From positions 1-64,000 of the forward strand of contig NZ_CALKTC010000084.1 of NCBI RefSeq assembly GCF_937996225.1: a stretch of 64,000 nucleotides of DNA, read 5' to 3'. The notes beneath the pieces are model-generated. The model saw only the letters and a list, made by a program, of their open reading frames with translations, did not search any database and was not told where the DNA came from. Each line of letters opens with the position of its first letter. Position 1 is the first letter of the stretch. Source of the stretch: an uncultured Campylobacter sp. (GTDB taxonomy: Bacteria > Campylobacterota > Campylobacteria > Campylobacterales > Campylobacteraceae). Shown piece after piece: positions 1 through 9,150 of this stretch. The position numbers and the translations under genes are program-made.

Positions 1-299
1 TTTAAAAATTTCGCGCTTTTAGAGCACATCTGCGAGTTGTAAAACAGCACGCGCTTTTTTACGACCTTGCCTAGGCTTGCGCTAATGTCGCTTGCGAGTG
101 AGAGCAGAAATTCCGCGTCGCGCATTACAAAGCGAGATTTTGCGTCGCGCATAAATAAAAGGACGTTGTAGCTTTTTAGATCCACGCCGAAATACGCGCC
201 ATATGAGCGCGAGCGCGTGAAGCTAGCGATATCTAGCGTTTGGAATTTTTGAAGCAGAAGCCCTTCACGAACGCAAAGTTTTGAAATTTTATCTAGCAT
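1..299 (-). CDS. hypothetical protein, 3' part cut by window edge
   Basis: Open frame starting at ATG 299-297 on the minus strand and running off the left edge without a stop (about 99 residues visible). It begins MLDKISKLCVREGLLLQ and includes VLLFMRDAKSRFVMRDAEFL. The start overlaps the 3' end of the preceding lipoprotein gene by 11 bases, so it is the third gene of a minus-strand operon (TPR-like protein, lipoprotein, this gene). The same order occurs in C. jejuni near gatC, as I recall. I see no recognisable motif and give no function. The frame is supported by its continuity and by the translational overlap. Confidence 0.6.
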   Translation of the reverse strand, partial: MLDKISKLCVREGLLLQKFQTLDIASFTRSRSYGAYFGVDLKSYNVLLFMRDAKSRFVMRDAEFLLSLASDISASLGKVVKKRVLFYNSQMCSKSAKFL

Positions 300-1302
300 C
301 AAAATTTAAAATTTTATCGTCGTAGTAAAACGAGCTACCCGCGATAAAGGACTTATCATCGAGTTCGCCGTTTAGCTCGTAGATCGCTTGTCCCTCTAAA
401 TTTTCATTTACACGGATGACATAGCCGTTGCGCTCGATGATATACAGATAACCGCCGCTAAGCAACGCGCCGCTAAACTGCGCGAAGGTAAATTTACGCG
501 ATTTGATCAAATTTAGCCCGCGATCGAGTAGCTCGACTCTGCCGTCTTTTAAGAAAAGATAAATTCTATCGCCGCTAAAAATCACGTCTTTAATGTCTAC
601 ATTATGGTTTTTATTGCCCGCAGGACTTACCAGCATTAGCCTAGTGGCAGTTACGGCATAAAGGTTATCGCCCTTGTTTTCTAAGGCAATAATGTTGTTA
701 AAAAACGGCTGGTTGCTTACGACGAAATCGCGTGCCGAGCGCCCACCTACGTTTTCTGCGATGCTGACTAGTCCGTCTAACGCAGGATAAGCGATAAGCT
801 GGTTGATAAATAGTGGTGACGCTACGCGCGAATCGATTGCGAATGCATCGCCTACTTTATGATCGAGTACCACTGCGCCCGAGCTTAGCTTGATAAGCAT
901 AATCGAATCATCACTCATCACTAAAGCTAAATCATCGCCGCGTATATTTGCACTTAGCGCTTGTCTGCCGAGGGCTTTTTCAAATTTTACGGCACCTGTG
1001 CTACCAACTACTTTAAGCGTGCCATTGATATCGGTTACGACGAAATTTCCGTCATATTCGCCTAAAAATTTCTCACTTTTTAAGACTTTGAAATTTTTTA
1101 TCAATCCGTTTTTAGAGATGACTTCGCCGTCTTTTAGCGTAGCACCATCTTTACTAACCGCTACGATTTCCGACGGCAGCGAGCCGTTAAATTTCATATC
1201 GCCTGTGATGTTTTCGTCGCTAGGTTCGAAATACTGGCGCTTAGTCGAGCAGCCTAAAAATAAAAACGATAGTAAAAGCGTAAATATTAGCGTTTTTTTC
1301 AT
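289..1302 (-). CDS. putative lipoprotein, beta-propeller-like
   Basis: 337-residue protein with a lipoprotein signal peptide: MKK, a hydrophobic stretch, then the lipobox LFLGC with Cys18, so it should be lipidated in the envelope. The rest is made of short alternating beta-type stretches (GNFVVTDINGTLKVVG, DNLYAVTATRLMLVS, GGYLYIIERNGYVIRV), as in PQQ/BamB-like propellers. I cannot name a specific family. Its start codon shares one base with the stop of the upstream membrane protein gene (TAATG), so the two are translationally coupled. It belongs to the conserved group upstream of gatC in Campylobacter, where a BamB-like or envelope-scaffold role is a reasonable but unproven guess. Confidence 0.75.
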   Translation of the reverse strand: MKKTLIFTLLLSFLFLGCSTKRQYFEPSDENITGDMKFNGSLPSEIVAVSKDGATLKDGEVISKNGLIKNFKVLKSEKFLGEYDGNFVVTDINGTLKVVGSTGAVKFEKALGRQALSANIRGDDLALVMSDDSIMLIKLSSGAVVLDHKVGDAFAIDSRVASPLFINQLIAYPALDGLVSIAENVGGRSARDFVVSNQPFFNNIIALENKGDNLYAVTATRLMLVSPAGNKNHNVDIKDVIFSGDRIYLFLKDGRVELLDRGLNLIKSRKFTFAQFSGALLSGGYLYIIERNGYVIRVNENLEGQAIYELNGELDDKSFIAGSSFYYDDKILNFDAR

Positions 1303-1853
1303 TATTTATTGCCTCCATAGTGTTTCAAAGCAAGTGCGATTTGACGGACTGGCGAGTTGAGTGGAATTTTATCTAGCTCTGCGTGAGCTTGCTCGATTTT
1401 GCCTTCTTTTAGCAGGTCGTAGCCCTTAAGCAAAGAATCGTAATCGGCGAGTAGCACTCCGCCTTGCTTGCCGTTTTGTAGATTTATTATCTCTTTTAGC
1501 ATAACATCGATGCCTTGGGTATTTTCTAGCGCCGCTCGCTCGTCTGCAGAGCCGTTTTGCAAAATATAAAGAGCGTATAGATTTATATCTTTTTGCTTAA
1601 GCTCGGCTAGCTTAGCGTCATCGCGCTTGTTAAGCAGCTCGTCATAGATCGCATTAGCACTTGCTATGCGGCGATCGCTTAGAAATTCATTTGCGTAATA
1701 TCCGATAAACGCCACGATCAAAACCGCAGCCAAAAATATCAGCGGCTTTTTGTATTTTTTTACGAAAATTTCACTTTTTATGACGCTTTCTAGAAACTGC
1801 TCTTCTGTGCCAATCTCTTTTTTCACGCCTTCGATGTCGTCTTTTAAAGCCAA
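1302..1853 (-). CDS. inner-membrane protein with TPR-like periplasmic domain
   Basis: 183 residues. A charged N-terminus of about 33 residues is followed by one transmembrane helix (about 37-55, PLIFLAAVLIVAFIGYYA) and then an alpha-helical domain rich in Ala, Leu and Lys (YDLLKEGKIEQAHAELDKIP) of TPR-like type. The plan resembles YfgM/TPR_21 proteins, which sit beside BamB-like lipoproteins; here too the next gene encodes a propeller-like lipoprotein, overlapping by one base. ATG 1853 is preceded by AGGACTG and a -10 like TACAAT. A role in envelope protein handling is an inference from architecture and neighbour. Confidence 0.75.
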   Translation of the reverse strand: MALKDDIEGVKKEIGTEEQFLESVIKSEIFVKKYKKPLIFLAAVLIVAFIGYYANEFLSDRRIASANAIYDELLNKRDDAKLAELKQKDINLYALYILQNGSADERAALENTQGIDVMLKEIINLQNGKQGGVLLADYDSLLKGYDLLKEGKIEQAHAELDKIPLNSPVRQIALALKHYGGNK

Positions 1854-1885
1854 AATTCAGTCCTTTGTTTGAGAAAATCGGCGTA

Positions 1886-1891
1886 ATTGTA
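1886..1891 (-). promoter_or_regulatory. -10 box of the TPR/lipoprotein operon
   Basis: Minus strand reads TATGC then TACAAT, 33 bases upstream of the 1853 start and back-to-back with the gatC promoter. Campylobacter sigma-70 promoters rely mostly on the -10, so no -35 was required. Confidence 0.45.
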
Positions 1892-1936
1892 GCATAAAAA
1901 ATTTTAAATACCGCCTAAGATAAAGAATTTTTATGA

Positions 1937-1942
1937 TATAAT
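1937..1942 (+). promoter_or_regulatory. -10 box of gatC operon
   Basis: Perfect TATAAT in the context ATGATATAATG, 28 bases before the gatC ATG and followed by AAAGGAAAG as ribosome binding site. The gene block behind it (gatC to glyA) has no gap over about 20 bases. Confidence 0.7.
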
Positions 1943-1969
1943 GTCGCATTTATCAGAAAAAGGAAAGTT

Positions 1970-2257
1970 ATGATAATAGACGATGCCTTGCTAAGCAAGC
2001 TGGAAAGGCTATCCGCTCTTAAAATTCCAGATGCTAAGCGAGAAGAATTTAAAGGGCAATTAAATAATATCGTAGATTTTGTGGAAATTCTAAATGAGCT
2101 GGATTTGCAAAGCGGCGAGGCGGCTATCACTACGCTAAAAGGCGGTACTCCGTTTCGCAAAGATATCCCACGCAAAAGCGACGTCGCAGAAAGCGTCTTA
2201 AAGCATGCTCCGCAGTCCGAAGGCGGCTACTTCGTAGTACCGAAAATCATAGATTGA
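1970..2257 (+). CDS. gatC: aspartyl/glutamyl-tRNA amidotransferase subunit C
   Basis: 95 residues, normal GatC length. The small subunit wraps and stabilises GatA/GatB, which convert misacylated Asp-tRNA(Asn) and Glu-tRNA(Gln) to the amides. Family features: N-terminal helix LLSKLERLSALKI, then LNNIVDFVEILNELD, and the extended tail with LKGGTPFRKDIP and HAPQSEGGYFVVPKII, a typical GatC ending. gatA and gatB are not in the window, so the complex is encoded at dispersed sites, as is usual for Campylobacter. First gene of a plus-strand operon. Confidence 0.93.
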   Translation: MIIDDALLSKLERLSALKIPDAKREEFKGQLNNIVDFVEILNELDLQSGEAAITTLKGGTPFRKDIPRKSDVAESVLKHAPQSEGGYFVVPKIID

Positions 2258-2267
2258 AAGGAATCTT

Positions 2268-3350
2268 ATGGAAGAAGTTCAAAGAAATTTAGTAGATATC
2301 GAAACCCTACTAAAAACCGTCGTTTTTAACAAAGCGAGCGACCTCCACTTAGTTTCGCGCTCGGCGCCTCAAATACGTATCGACGGAACATTGCGCCCAC
2401 TTGCCATGGATCCGCTTAAGGGCACGGATATCGAGTATATCTGCTACGCGCTCATTACCGATGCTCAAAAAAGTGCGCTCGAGGAAAATAAAGAGCTTGA
2501 CTTTGCGATCGAGCTTCCTAATATAGGACGCTTCCGTGGTAATTACTACTACACTATGAACGGCGATTTAGCTGCCGCATTTCGTATTATTCCTATCGAT
2601 ATTCCTAGCCTGGATGATTTAAAAGCCCCTACGATTTTTAAAGAGGTAGTCAAGCACGAAAAAGGTATGATTTTGGTTACCGGGCCTACTGGTAGCGGTA
2701 AATCAACTACTCTTGCCGCGATGCTAAACGAGATCAACGAAAAAGAGCGCAAGCACATCATTACCGTTGAAGATCCGGTCGAGTTCGTCCATACCAATAA
2801 AAAAGCGCTTTTCTCTCACAGAAATATTGGCACCGATACCCATTCCTACGCTAATGCGTTAAAATTTGCCTTGCGTGAGGACCCGGACATTATCCTAGTT
2901 GGTGAGATGCGCGATAGAGAGACTATCTCGATTGCCATTACCGCGGCTGAGACCGGTCACTTGGTATTTGGTACGCTACACACCAACTCCGCGATGCAAA
3001 CGATCAACCGTATTATCGATAGCTTTGATGGTGGCGAGCAGCTCCAAGTACGAAATATGCTCTCCGTATCACTTACCGCGGTCATCTCGCAATCGCTTTT
3101 GCCAAAGCTTGGCGGTGGACGTATCGCGATCCATGAAATTTTGCTAAATAACAATGCCGTAGCGAATCTAATCCGCGAAAACAAGGTGCATCAAATTTAC
3201 TCTCAAATGCAGCTAAATCAGCAATCTACCGGTATGATAACTCAAACTCAAGCGATGGTTAAAGCGATCCGTGCAAATCAAATTTCAAAAGACACGGCAT
3301 TTAGGTATTCGACTAACCTGCAAGAGTTAATAGGCGTGGTGGGTGCTTGA
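2268..3350 (+). CDS. pilT: PilT-type secretion/retraction ATPase
   Basis: 360 residues, full length for the family. Walker A GPTGSGKST at 139-147, Asp-box region around ITVEDPVEF (166-173), Walker B around DPDIILVGEMRD (206-217) and His-box GHLVFGTLHTNSA (230-242). The segment AVANLIREN (297-305) matches the AIRNLIRE motif that separates PilT retraction ATPases from PilB/GspE assembly ATPases. The product would be a cytoplasmic hexameric ATPase. No pilin, PilB, PilC or secretin gene lies near it; instead it is sandwiched between gatC and cvpA. Its role could be in DNA uptake or pseudopilus dynamics, or in a pilus encoded elsewhere. Confidence 0.88.
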   Translation: MEEVQRNLVDIETLLKTVVFNKASDLHLVSRSAPQIRIDGTLRPLAMDPLKGTDIEYICYALITDAQKSALEENKELDFAIELPNIGRFRGNYYYTMNGDLAAAFRIIPIDIPSLDDLKAPTIFKEVVKHEKGMILVTGPTGSGKSTTLAAMLNEINEKERKHIITVEDPVEFVHTNKKALFSHRNIGTDTHSYANALKFALREDPDIILVGEMRDRETISIAITAAETGHLVFGTLHTNSAMQTINRIIDSFDGGEQLQVRNMLSVSLTAVISQSLLPKLGGGRIAIHEILLNNNAVANLIRENKVHQIYSQMQLNQQSTGMITQTQAMVKAIRANQISKDTAFRYSTNLQELIGVVGA

Positions 3351-4027
3351 TGGAAGGTATTAATTGGTTCGACGTCGGCTGTTTAGTACTCGTAGTGCTC
3401 TTCGGACTGCGCGGTATCACCAACGGCATTGTAAAAGAAATTTTTGGAATTTTGGGTCTCATCGGCGGTCTTTTTGCCGCGATGCGTTATAAAACTATGG
3501 CAGGCGAGTGGATTGCAGCAAGAATTCCAGCTTTACAGAATGCAAACGGCGTACTTTCGGGTGATACGACGCAGGTTCTCATCGGCTTTATCGCTGTGCT
3601 TTTTGGCGTATGGATCTCGTGTCTGATTATAGGCGAAATCATTTCAAAATTCTTTAAATGGAGCGGACTCGGATTTGTCGATAAGATCGGCGGTTTCGTG
3701 TTTAGCGTAAGTAAAATTTTCTTGATTTTTGCAGTTATCGTTACGCTTGCAAGCGGTCCTATGTCGATGAATGAACAGACCAAAAAGTATTTTGAAAGCA
3801 GCAAAACTGCGCCGATTTTCTTAAAAATCGGAAATTGGATTTTAAATCTCAAAGACGATCCGAAGATCAAACAAAGCTTGGATTCTATTGGTTCTAAGAT
3901 GGATGATAAGCTCTTAAAAGATCAAAATTCTACCGCCCGTATGAACTCGGATCAAAATCAAAGCACTGAACTTAGCGATTTTAACGCCAGTTCAGAAGTA
4001 AATTCTACAGAAAGGACGAAATTATGA
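3350..4027 (+). CDS. cvpA: CvpA family membrane protein
   Basis: 225 residues. The pattern is that of the colicin V production protein family: an N-terminal segment ([21 protein letters not shown], about 5-25) with the conserved small-residue/Gly run, then three further membrane helices ending near residue 145. The last 60 residues are hydrophilic and rich in Asn, Ser and Asp, probably disordered. I place the start at the ATG that overlaps the pilT stop (TGATG); the TTG one codon upstream is less likely. Family members are linked to purine/colicin V phenotypes and envelope homeostasis; the molecular role is unsettled. Confidence 0.8.
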   Translation: MEGINWFDVGCLVLVVLFGLRGITNGIVKEIFGILGLIGGLFAAMRYKTMAGEWIAARIPALQNANGVLSGDTTQVLIGFIAVLFGVWISCLIIGEIISKFFKWSGLGFVDKIGGFVFSVSKIFLIFAVIVTLASGPMSMNEQTKKYFESSKTAPIFLKIGNWILNLKDDPKIKQSLDSIGSKMDDKLLKDQNSTARMNSDQNQSTELSDFNASSEVNSTERTKL

Positions 4028-4491
4028 ATGCAAAAATCGAAAATTTAGAGTTTGACGCTCTAATTGTTGAGTTTAAAAAGGCGCTTGCCGCTAGCGGTCT
4101 AAAATATACCAAGCAGCGCGAGGTTTTGCTCCGCACGCTTTATAACAACAACAAACACTTCACGCCTGAGGCGCTTCACAACGAGATCAAAGCGAAATTT
4201 CCGGAGCTAAACGTAGGCATAGCGACGGTGTATCGTACCTTAAATTTGCTTGAGGATTCAGGTATGGCAACGTCGATCTCCTTCGGCGCGCAGGGTAAGA
4301 AATTTGAGCTTGCGAACAAGCCCCACCACGACCATCTAATCTGCAAAAGCTGCAATAAGATCATAGAATTTCAAGACGCCACTATTGAGCGAAAACAGCT
4401 TGCCGTCGCCAAAGAGCACGGATTTACGCTTACGGGGCACATGATGCAGCTGTATGGAATTTGCCCGGAATGTGCGACAAAAAGGAAGTAG
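4024..4491 (+). CDS. fur: ferric uptake regulator
   Basis: 155 residues. N-terminal winged helix (about 10-90; recognition region [17 protein letters not shown] at 64-80) and C-terminal metal/dimer domain with HHDH at 101-104, CKSC at 107-110 and CPEC at 147-150 (structural zinc). Represses iron-uptake genes when loaded with Fe2+; in Campylobacter it also acts in the apo form. ATGA overlap with cvpA indicates translational coupling. The position immediately upstream of lysS and glyA matches C. jejuni fur rather than perR. I did not find a convincing Fur box in front of its own operon. Confidence 0.93.
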   Translation: MNAKIENLEFDALIVEFKKALAASGLKYTKQREVLLRTLYNNNKHFTPEALHNEIKAKFPELNVGIATVYRTLNLLEDSGMATSISFGAQGKKFELANKPHHDHLICKSCNKIIEFQDATIERKQLAVAKEHGFTLTGHMMQLYGICPECATKRK

Positions 4492-4492
4492 A

Positions 4493-5986
4493 TTGTTTGA
4501 TAGCCAGTTAGAAATCCAAAGGATAGACAAGGCGTCGGAACTTCGGAATTTAGGGGCCAATCCCTATCCGCACTTTCTAAAAAAAGATATGAGCATAGCC
4601 GAGTTTAAAGAGAAATTCGGCTACATCACAGATACCGAGGATAAAAAAGCGAGCGAGGAGGTAAGCCTTGCCGGAAGGTTAAAGCTAAAGCGTGTCGCGG
4701 GCAAATCCACCTTCGCAAACATAGAAGATCAAAGCGGCAATATTCAAATTTATTACTCTCGCGATAGCATCGGCGAGGAGGATTACGCTAAATTTAAGAA
4801 AAATCTTGAAGTGGGCGATATAATTTTGGTGCGCGGATATGCTTTCGTCACCCAGACGGGCGAGTTTTCGATCCATGCTAGCAAAATAACGCTTGCATCC
4901 AAAGCGATCTGCCCGCTTCCGGAGAAATTTCACGGCCTAACCGACATCGAGATGCGCTACCGCCAAAGATACCTCGATATGATAATGAACCCAGAGATCC
5001 GCGCGGATTTTATTAAGCGCTCGATTATCGTTAGCGAGATCCGCAGCTTTTTTGAAAAGCACGGATTTTTGGAAGTCGAAACGCCGATGATGCACCCTAT
5101 CGCGGGCGGCGCGAATGCTAAGCCTTTTATCACTCACCACAATGCCCTAGACGTCGATCGCTACTTGCGTATCGCGCCGGAGCTCTATCTTAAGCGCCTC
5201 GTCGTAGGCGGCATGGAGGCGGTCTTTGAGATCAACCGAAACTTCCGCAACGAAGGTATGGATCTGACGCACAATCCGGAATTTACCAGCATAGAATTTT
5301 ACTGGGCGTGGCATGATTATAACGACGCGATGAACCTAACCGAGGAGCTATTTAAAGCGCTATTTAAGAGGCTCGGGCTAGGCGAAATTTTAACCTACGA
5401 TGAGCGCGAGATCGATTTTTCAAAGCCTTTTGCGCGCATAAAGTATCTCGACGCGCTTACGCAGATAGGCGGCATCGAGCCGCAGATCGTAAATGATCGC
5501 GAAAAGATCATCGCCAAACTCAAAGAGGATAAATTTGAAGTCAATGAAAAGCTCGATCTCGGCCACCTACAGAGCGAACTTTTTGATAATTACGTAGAAG
5601 CCAAGCTCATAAATCCGACCTTCATCGTGGATTTTCCGATCTCGATCAGCCCGCTTTCGCGCAGAAGCGACGAAAATCCGCAGATAGCCGAGAGATTTGA
5701 GCTCTACATCGCGGGCAAGGAGCTTGCAAACGCCTTTAACGAGCTGAACGATCCGCTCGATCAATACGCTAGATTTAAGGCGCAAATCGACGCCAAAAAC
5801 GCGGGCGACGACGAGGCGCACGAGATGGACGAGGATTACGTCCGCGCGCTTAGCTATGCGATGCCCCCGACTACTGGCTGGGGGCTTGGAATCGATCGCT
5901 TGGCGATGATTTTGCTGAATAAAAAATCAATTCGCGACGTGATTTTGTTCCCTGCGATGAGGCCGCTAAATTTAGAGAAGGAGTGA
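4493..5986 (+). CDS. lysS: lysyl-tRNA synthetase (class II)
   Basis: Charges tRNA(Lys). About 497 residues with the N-terminal OB-fold anticodon domain ([27 protein letters not shown]) and class II catalytic core: motif 2 around [20 protein letters not shown] and motif 3 around [13 protein letters not shown] near the C-terminus. I chose the TTG at 4493, which gives a protein beginning [20 protein letters not shown], like the C. jejuni enzyme, and which sits behind AAAGGAAG. A longer frame from 4454 would lie inside fur. The start is one base after the fur stop. Translationally tied to fur and glyA. Confidence 0.93.
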   Translation: MFDSQLEIQRIDKASELRNLGANPYPHFLKKDMSIAEFKEKFGYITDTEDKKASEEVSLAGRLKLKRVAGKSTFANIEDQSGNIQIYYSRDSIGEEDYAKFKKNLEVGDIILVRGYAFVTQTGEFSIHASKITLASKAICPLPEKFHGLTDIEMRYRQRYLDMIMNPEIRADFIKRSIIVSEIRSFFEKHGFLEVETPMMHPIAGGANAKPFITHHNALDVDRYLRIAPELYLKRLVVGGMEAVFEINRNFRNEGMDLTHNPEFTSIEFYWAWHDYNDAMNLTEELFKALFKRLGLGEILTYDEREIDFSKPFARIKYLDALTQIGGIEPQIVNDREKIIAKLKEDKFEVNEKLDLGHLQSELFDNYVEAKLINPTFIVDFPISISPLSRRSDENPQIAERFELYIAGKELANAFNELNDPLDQYARFKAQIDAKNAGDDEAHEMDEDYVRALSYAMPPTTGWGLGIDRLAMILLNKKSIRDVILFPAMRPLNLEKE

Positions 5987-5988
5987 AC

Positions 5989-7236
5989 GTGTCAAATTTA
6001 GAAAAATTCGATAATGAAATTTTTAGTTTAACCAACAAAGAGCTTGCCCGCCAGTGCGATTATTTAGAGATGATCGCGAGCGAAAATTTCACCTATCCCG
6101 AAGTGATGGAGGCGATGGGCTCGGTGCTAACGAACAAATACGCCGAGGGCTATCCCGGCAAGCGCTACTACGGCGGCTGCGAGTTCGTAGATGAGATTGA
6201 GCAGATCGCGATCGATCGCTGCAAAAAGCTCTTCGGCTGTGAGTTTGCAAACGTCCAGCCAAACAGCGGCAGCCAAGCCAACCAAGGCGTCTATGCCGCG
6301 TTTTTGAAGCCGGGCGAGAAAATTTTAGGCATGGCGCTTAGCCACGGCGGGCATTTGACGCACGGCGCAAAGGTTTCAAGCAGCGGAAAGATGTATGAGA
6401 GCTTCGAATACGGCGTGGAGCTTGACGGCCGCATAAATTATGATAAGGTGCTTGAGATCGCTCAGATCGTAAAACCAAAGATGATCGTTTGCGGCGCGAG
6501 CGCCTATACGCGCGAGATAGATTTTGCTAAATTTAGACAGATCGCAGATAGCGTGGGCGCGTTTCTTTTCGCCGATGTAGCGCACATTGCTGGGCTCGTC
6601 GTCGCAGGAGAGCATACTAATCCGTTCCCGCACTGCCACGTCGTAAGCTCGACAACGCATAAAACGCTTCGCGGTCCGCGCGGTGGCATTATAATGACCA
6701 ACGACGAAGAATTTGCTAAAAAGATCAACTCAGCGATCTTTCCGGGTATCCAAGGCGGCCCGCTAATGCACGTCATCGCCGCAAAGGCGGTGGGCTTTAA
6801 ACACAATCTAAGCCCCGAGTGGAAGGTCTATGCCAAGCAGGTCAAGGCAAACGCTAGAGTTTTGGGCGAAACGCTGGTTGGGCGCGGCTTTGATCTCGTT
6901 AGCGGCGGCACCGATAACCATCTGATTTTAATGAGCTTTTTAAATAGAGATTTTAGCGGCAAGGACGCTAGCGCGGCGCTTGAAAATGCAGGCATTACGA
7001 CGAATAAAAACACCGTGCCGGGCGAGACGCGCAGCCCGTTCGTCACCAGCGGTATCCGCGTCGGCAGTCCCGCACTTACGGCGCGCGGCATGAAGGAGAA
7101 AGAATTTGAGTTTATCGGAAATAAAATCGCCGACGTGCTAAGCGACATCTCAAATTCCAAGCTTCAGGCGCAGGTCAAAGAGGAGGTGCGAGATTTGGCG
7201 CACCGCTTTATCATCTACGATCGCGCGATGTATTAA
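5989..7236 (+). CDS. glyA: serine hydroxymethyltransferase
   Basis: About 415 residues. PLP enzyme interconverting serine and glycine with transfer of the C1 unit to tetrahydrofolate. Characteristic stretches: [26 protein letters not shown], and the PLP lysine (K225) in [15 protein letters not shown]-terminal [20 protein letters not shown]. Start set at GTG 5989 because AAGGAG lies five bases upstream of it and the protein then begins MSNLEKFD; a GTG at 5983 would abut the ribosome binding site. The lysS stop lies inside this spacer. Last gene before a perfect 24-base palindrome (likely terminator). Confidence 0.94.
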   Translation: MSNLEKFDNEIFSLTNKELARQCDYLEMIASENFTYPEVMEAMGSVLTNKYAEGYPGKRYYGGCEFVDEIEQIAIDRCKKLFGCEFANVQPNSGSQANQGVYAAFLKPGEKILGMALSHGGHLTHGAKVSSSGKMYESFEYGVELDGRINYDKVLEIAQIVKPKMIVCGASAYTREIDFAKFRQIADSVGAFLFADVAHIAGLVVAGEHTNPFPHCHVVSSTTHKTLRGPRGGIIMTNDEEFAKKINSAIFPGIQGGPLMHVIAAKAVGFKHNLSPEWKVYAKQVKANARVLGETLVGRGFDLVSGGTDNHLILMSFLNRDFSGKDASAALENAGITTNKNTVPGETRSPFVTSGIRVGSPALTARGMKEKEFEFIGNKIADVLSDISNSKLQAQVKEEVRDLAHRFIIYDRAMY

Positions 7237-7244
7237 ATTTAATA

Positions 7245-7268
7245 AATTCGGGTAAGCTTACCCGAATT
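7245..7268 (+). terminator. intrinsic terminator candidate after glyA
   Basis: Perfect 24-base palindrome; the half site is AATTCGGGTAAG. It starts nine bases after the glyA stop and is followed by ATTTATTTCGT. The short T-rich tail and position support termination, though the tail is not a pure U run. Confidence 0.6.
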
Positions 7269-7292
7269 ATTTATTTCGTAAATTTTGCGTGG

Positions 7293-7298
7293 TAGAAT
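7293..7298 (+). promoter_or_regulatory. -10 box of SPOR/aroE genes
   Basis: TAGAAT in GGTAGAATTTAC, 33 bases upstream of the SPOR gene ATG and after the glyA terminator; AGGAGAG serves as ribosome binding site. Confidence 0.45.
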
Positions 7299-7330
7299 TT
7301 ACAAAGTAAATAATAATCTTAGGAGAGAGT

Positions 7331-8365
7331 ATGAACGACAAAAATTTCGATATGAGCAGTATAGACGACATAGTGATCAATAGTGGCAATGTCGATAAGA
7401 ACGCAAATTTAAAAAAAGGTCTTACCGTCGCGGCCGGCGTCGTAGTTTTATTCTTAATAATTTTAATCATAATGAAGGCTATTAATAAAGACGATATTGA
7501 TACTAACGCAGGTCTTACTATGCCTAGTGAAGAAGAGCTTGCCAAAGCGGAGCAAAAGCCTGCCGTACAAGTTCAAAAACCTGAGCCTTCGCAGCCTGAG
7601 CCTGTAGAAGTGAAATCAGAACCCAATACAGCATCTGCAGCTCCAACCAAAGTAGAGATAAAAACCCAAGAGCCTAATTCAGAAAGCAAGGTCGTCGCAA
7701 GCGCTCAACCTGAAGCACAGAAAGTAGAAATCCAAAAGCCCGAAATCAAAGAAGAGCCAAAAAAATCCGAAGTTAAAATAGAAAGTAAAAAGATTGAGCC
7801 TAAAGACGAAGCCAAAAAGTCTGAAAAAACGGACGTAAAAAAGTCCGAGCCTAAGAAAGAATCTGCAAAAGACGAGATCAAAAAAGAACCTTCTAAAACC
7901 GAAATTAGAAAAGTCGAGCAAAAAGTAGAGCCTAAAAAAGAACCTGAAAAACAAGCAAAAACAGAAGTTAAAAAAGAGTCTTCAAAAACGGAAGTTAAAA
8001 AGGAACATGTTAAAGCTGAGACCAAGAAAGAGCCCGCTAAGCTCGAGCCTAAAAAAGAAGCCAGCAAGCCGGAGTCTAAAAGCGAGAGTATAAAAGCAGC
8101 TGGCGTTGCAGCAAAGAGTACAAGCACCAGCGTGGCAAACGGTAGTTATGTGCAGGTTTTCGCATCTAATGCCTACGATCCAAACGGGTCTGACACCAAA
8201 AAAATCACTAAAAAAGGCTACAATCCGATCGCTTTACAAACTCACGTCGGCAGCAAGAGCGTGACTAAAATTTTAGTTGGACCTTTTGAGGGCGAGGCGC
8301 TACAAAAGGCACTTAGCGATATGCGCAGCATCAATAGTGGAGCGTATATCTACCGAGTGAAATAG
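7331..8365 (+). CDS. SPOR-domain inner-membrane protein with Lys/Glu/Pro spacer
   Basis: 344 residues. Short cytoplasmic N-terminus, one transmembrane helix (about 31-50, LTVAAGVVVLFLIILIIM), a long low-complexity spacer (about 70-265) of degenerate KKEP/KSEVKKE-type repeats, then a C-terminal SPOR domain (about 268-344: GSYVQVFASNAYDPN ... VTKILVGPF ... GAYIYRVK). SPOR domains bind denuded septal peptidoglycan, so a division or cell-wall role is likely. The spacer would span the periplasm and is likely extended or helical. The stop shares one base with the aroE GTG. Same neighbour order (glyA, SPOR, aroE) as C. jejuni. Confidence 0.85.
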   Translation: MNDKNFDMSSIDDIVINSGNVDKNANLKKGLTVAAGVVVLFLIILIIMKAINKDDIDTNAGLTMPSEEELAKAEQKPAVQVQKPEPSQPEPVEVKSEPNTASAAPTKVEIKTQEPNSESKVVASAQPEAQKVEIQKPEIKEEPKKSEVKIESKKIEPKDEAKKSEKTDVKKSEPKKESAKDEIKKEPSKTEIRKVEQKVEPKKEPEKQAKTEVKKESSKTEVKKEHVKAETKKEPAKLEPKKEASKPESKSESIKAAGVAAKSTSTSVANGSYVQVFASNAYDPNGSDTKKITKKGYNPIALQTHVGSKSVTKILVGPFEGEALQKALSDMRSINSGAYIYRVK

Positions 8366-9150
8366 TGGACAGATTTGCGGTTTTCGGCAACCCGATCGCC
8401 CACTCTCTCTCGCCGCTACTTCATAATTACGCGATAAAATTTTTGGAGCTGGACGCCTACTACGGGCGAGTTTTGCTGCAACGCGGCGAGGAGCTGCGAG
8501 CTAAATTTGAAACTTTAGGGCTTACGGGCGCGAACGTGACCGTGCCTTTTAAGCTCGACGCATTTAAAGCATGCGACATCCTAAGTGAGGCGGCTAAGCA
8601 GATCGGCTCGGTAAACACGCTAGTGCTAAAAAGCGACGCGCTGCACGGCTTTAACACCGACGCGCAAGGCTTTTTCTGCGCGATTTTGGGCTTTGGTGAG
8701 ATTCGCAATGCGCTTATTTTAGGTGCGGGCGGCACGACGCGAGCGATCGGCTACGTGCTAGGCGAAAACGGCGTGAAATTTGACATCCTAAATCGCAGCG
8801 CAAAAGATTTTGACTTCGGCTGCGAGGAATTTTTTACCTATGAAAATTTTAGATCCAAAGACTATGATCTGATCGTCAATGCCACCGGCGCGGGACTCAA
8901 AGATGACGCGCTGCCTGCGCCCGAGGGGGTAATAGATGAAATTTTATCCCGCGCAAAATTTGCTTTTGATGCGATCTATGGTAAGCAGACTCCATTTTTA
9001 CAAGCCGCGCGCGCAAAAAATCTACCCGCAAAAGACGGCAAAGAGATGCTGATAAATCAGGGCGCGCTTGCTTTCAATCTCTTTTTCGGCGGCAAATTCG
9101 ACTTAGTAGAGATTGTGGCGCTGATGAGCCATGCTGCAAATTTACGCTAA
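8365..9150 (+). CDS. aroE: shikimate dehydrogenase
   Basis: 261 residues. NADPH-dependent reduction of 3-dehydroshikimate to shikimate in aromatic biosynthesis. Substrate-site residues are visible: SLSP at 14-17, catalytic Lys63 in NVTVPFK and Asp99 in GFNTDAQGF. The nucleotide-binding loop GAGGTTRA is at 120-127, and KEMLINQGALAF lies near the C-terminus. GTG start overlaps the SPOR stop by one base. aroK lies separately at 55.7 kb. Confidence 0.93.
   Translation: MDRFAVFGNPIAHSLSPLLHNYAIKFLELDAYYGRVLLQRGEELRAKFETLGLTGANVTVPFKLDAFKACDILSEAAKQIGSVNTLVLKSDALHGFNTDAQGFFCAILGFGEIRNALILGAGGTTRAIGYVLGENGVKFDILNRSAKDFDFGCEEFFTYENFRSKDYDLIVNATGAGLKDDALPAPEGVIDEILSRAKFAFDAIYGKQTPFLQAARAKNLPAKDGKEMLINQGALAFNLFFGGKFDLVEIVALMSHAANLR

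Noticed and set aside
4454..4492. Upstream extension of lysS
   Set aside because: Lies within fur and lacks a ribosome binding site; TTG 4493 matches the family N-terminus.
7679..8127. Long minus-strand frames opposite the SPOR gene
   Set aside because: Shadows of the Lys/Glu repeat (products rich in Phe/Leu/Ser); no start signals.
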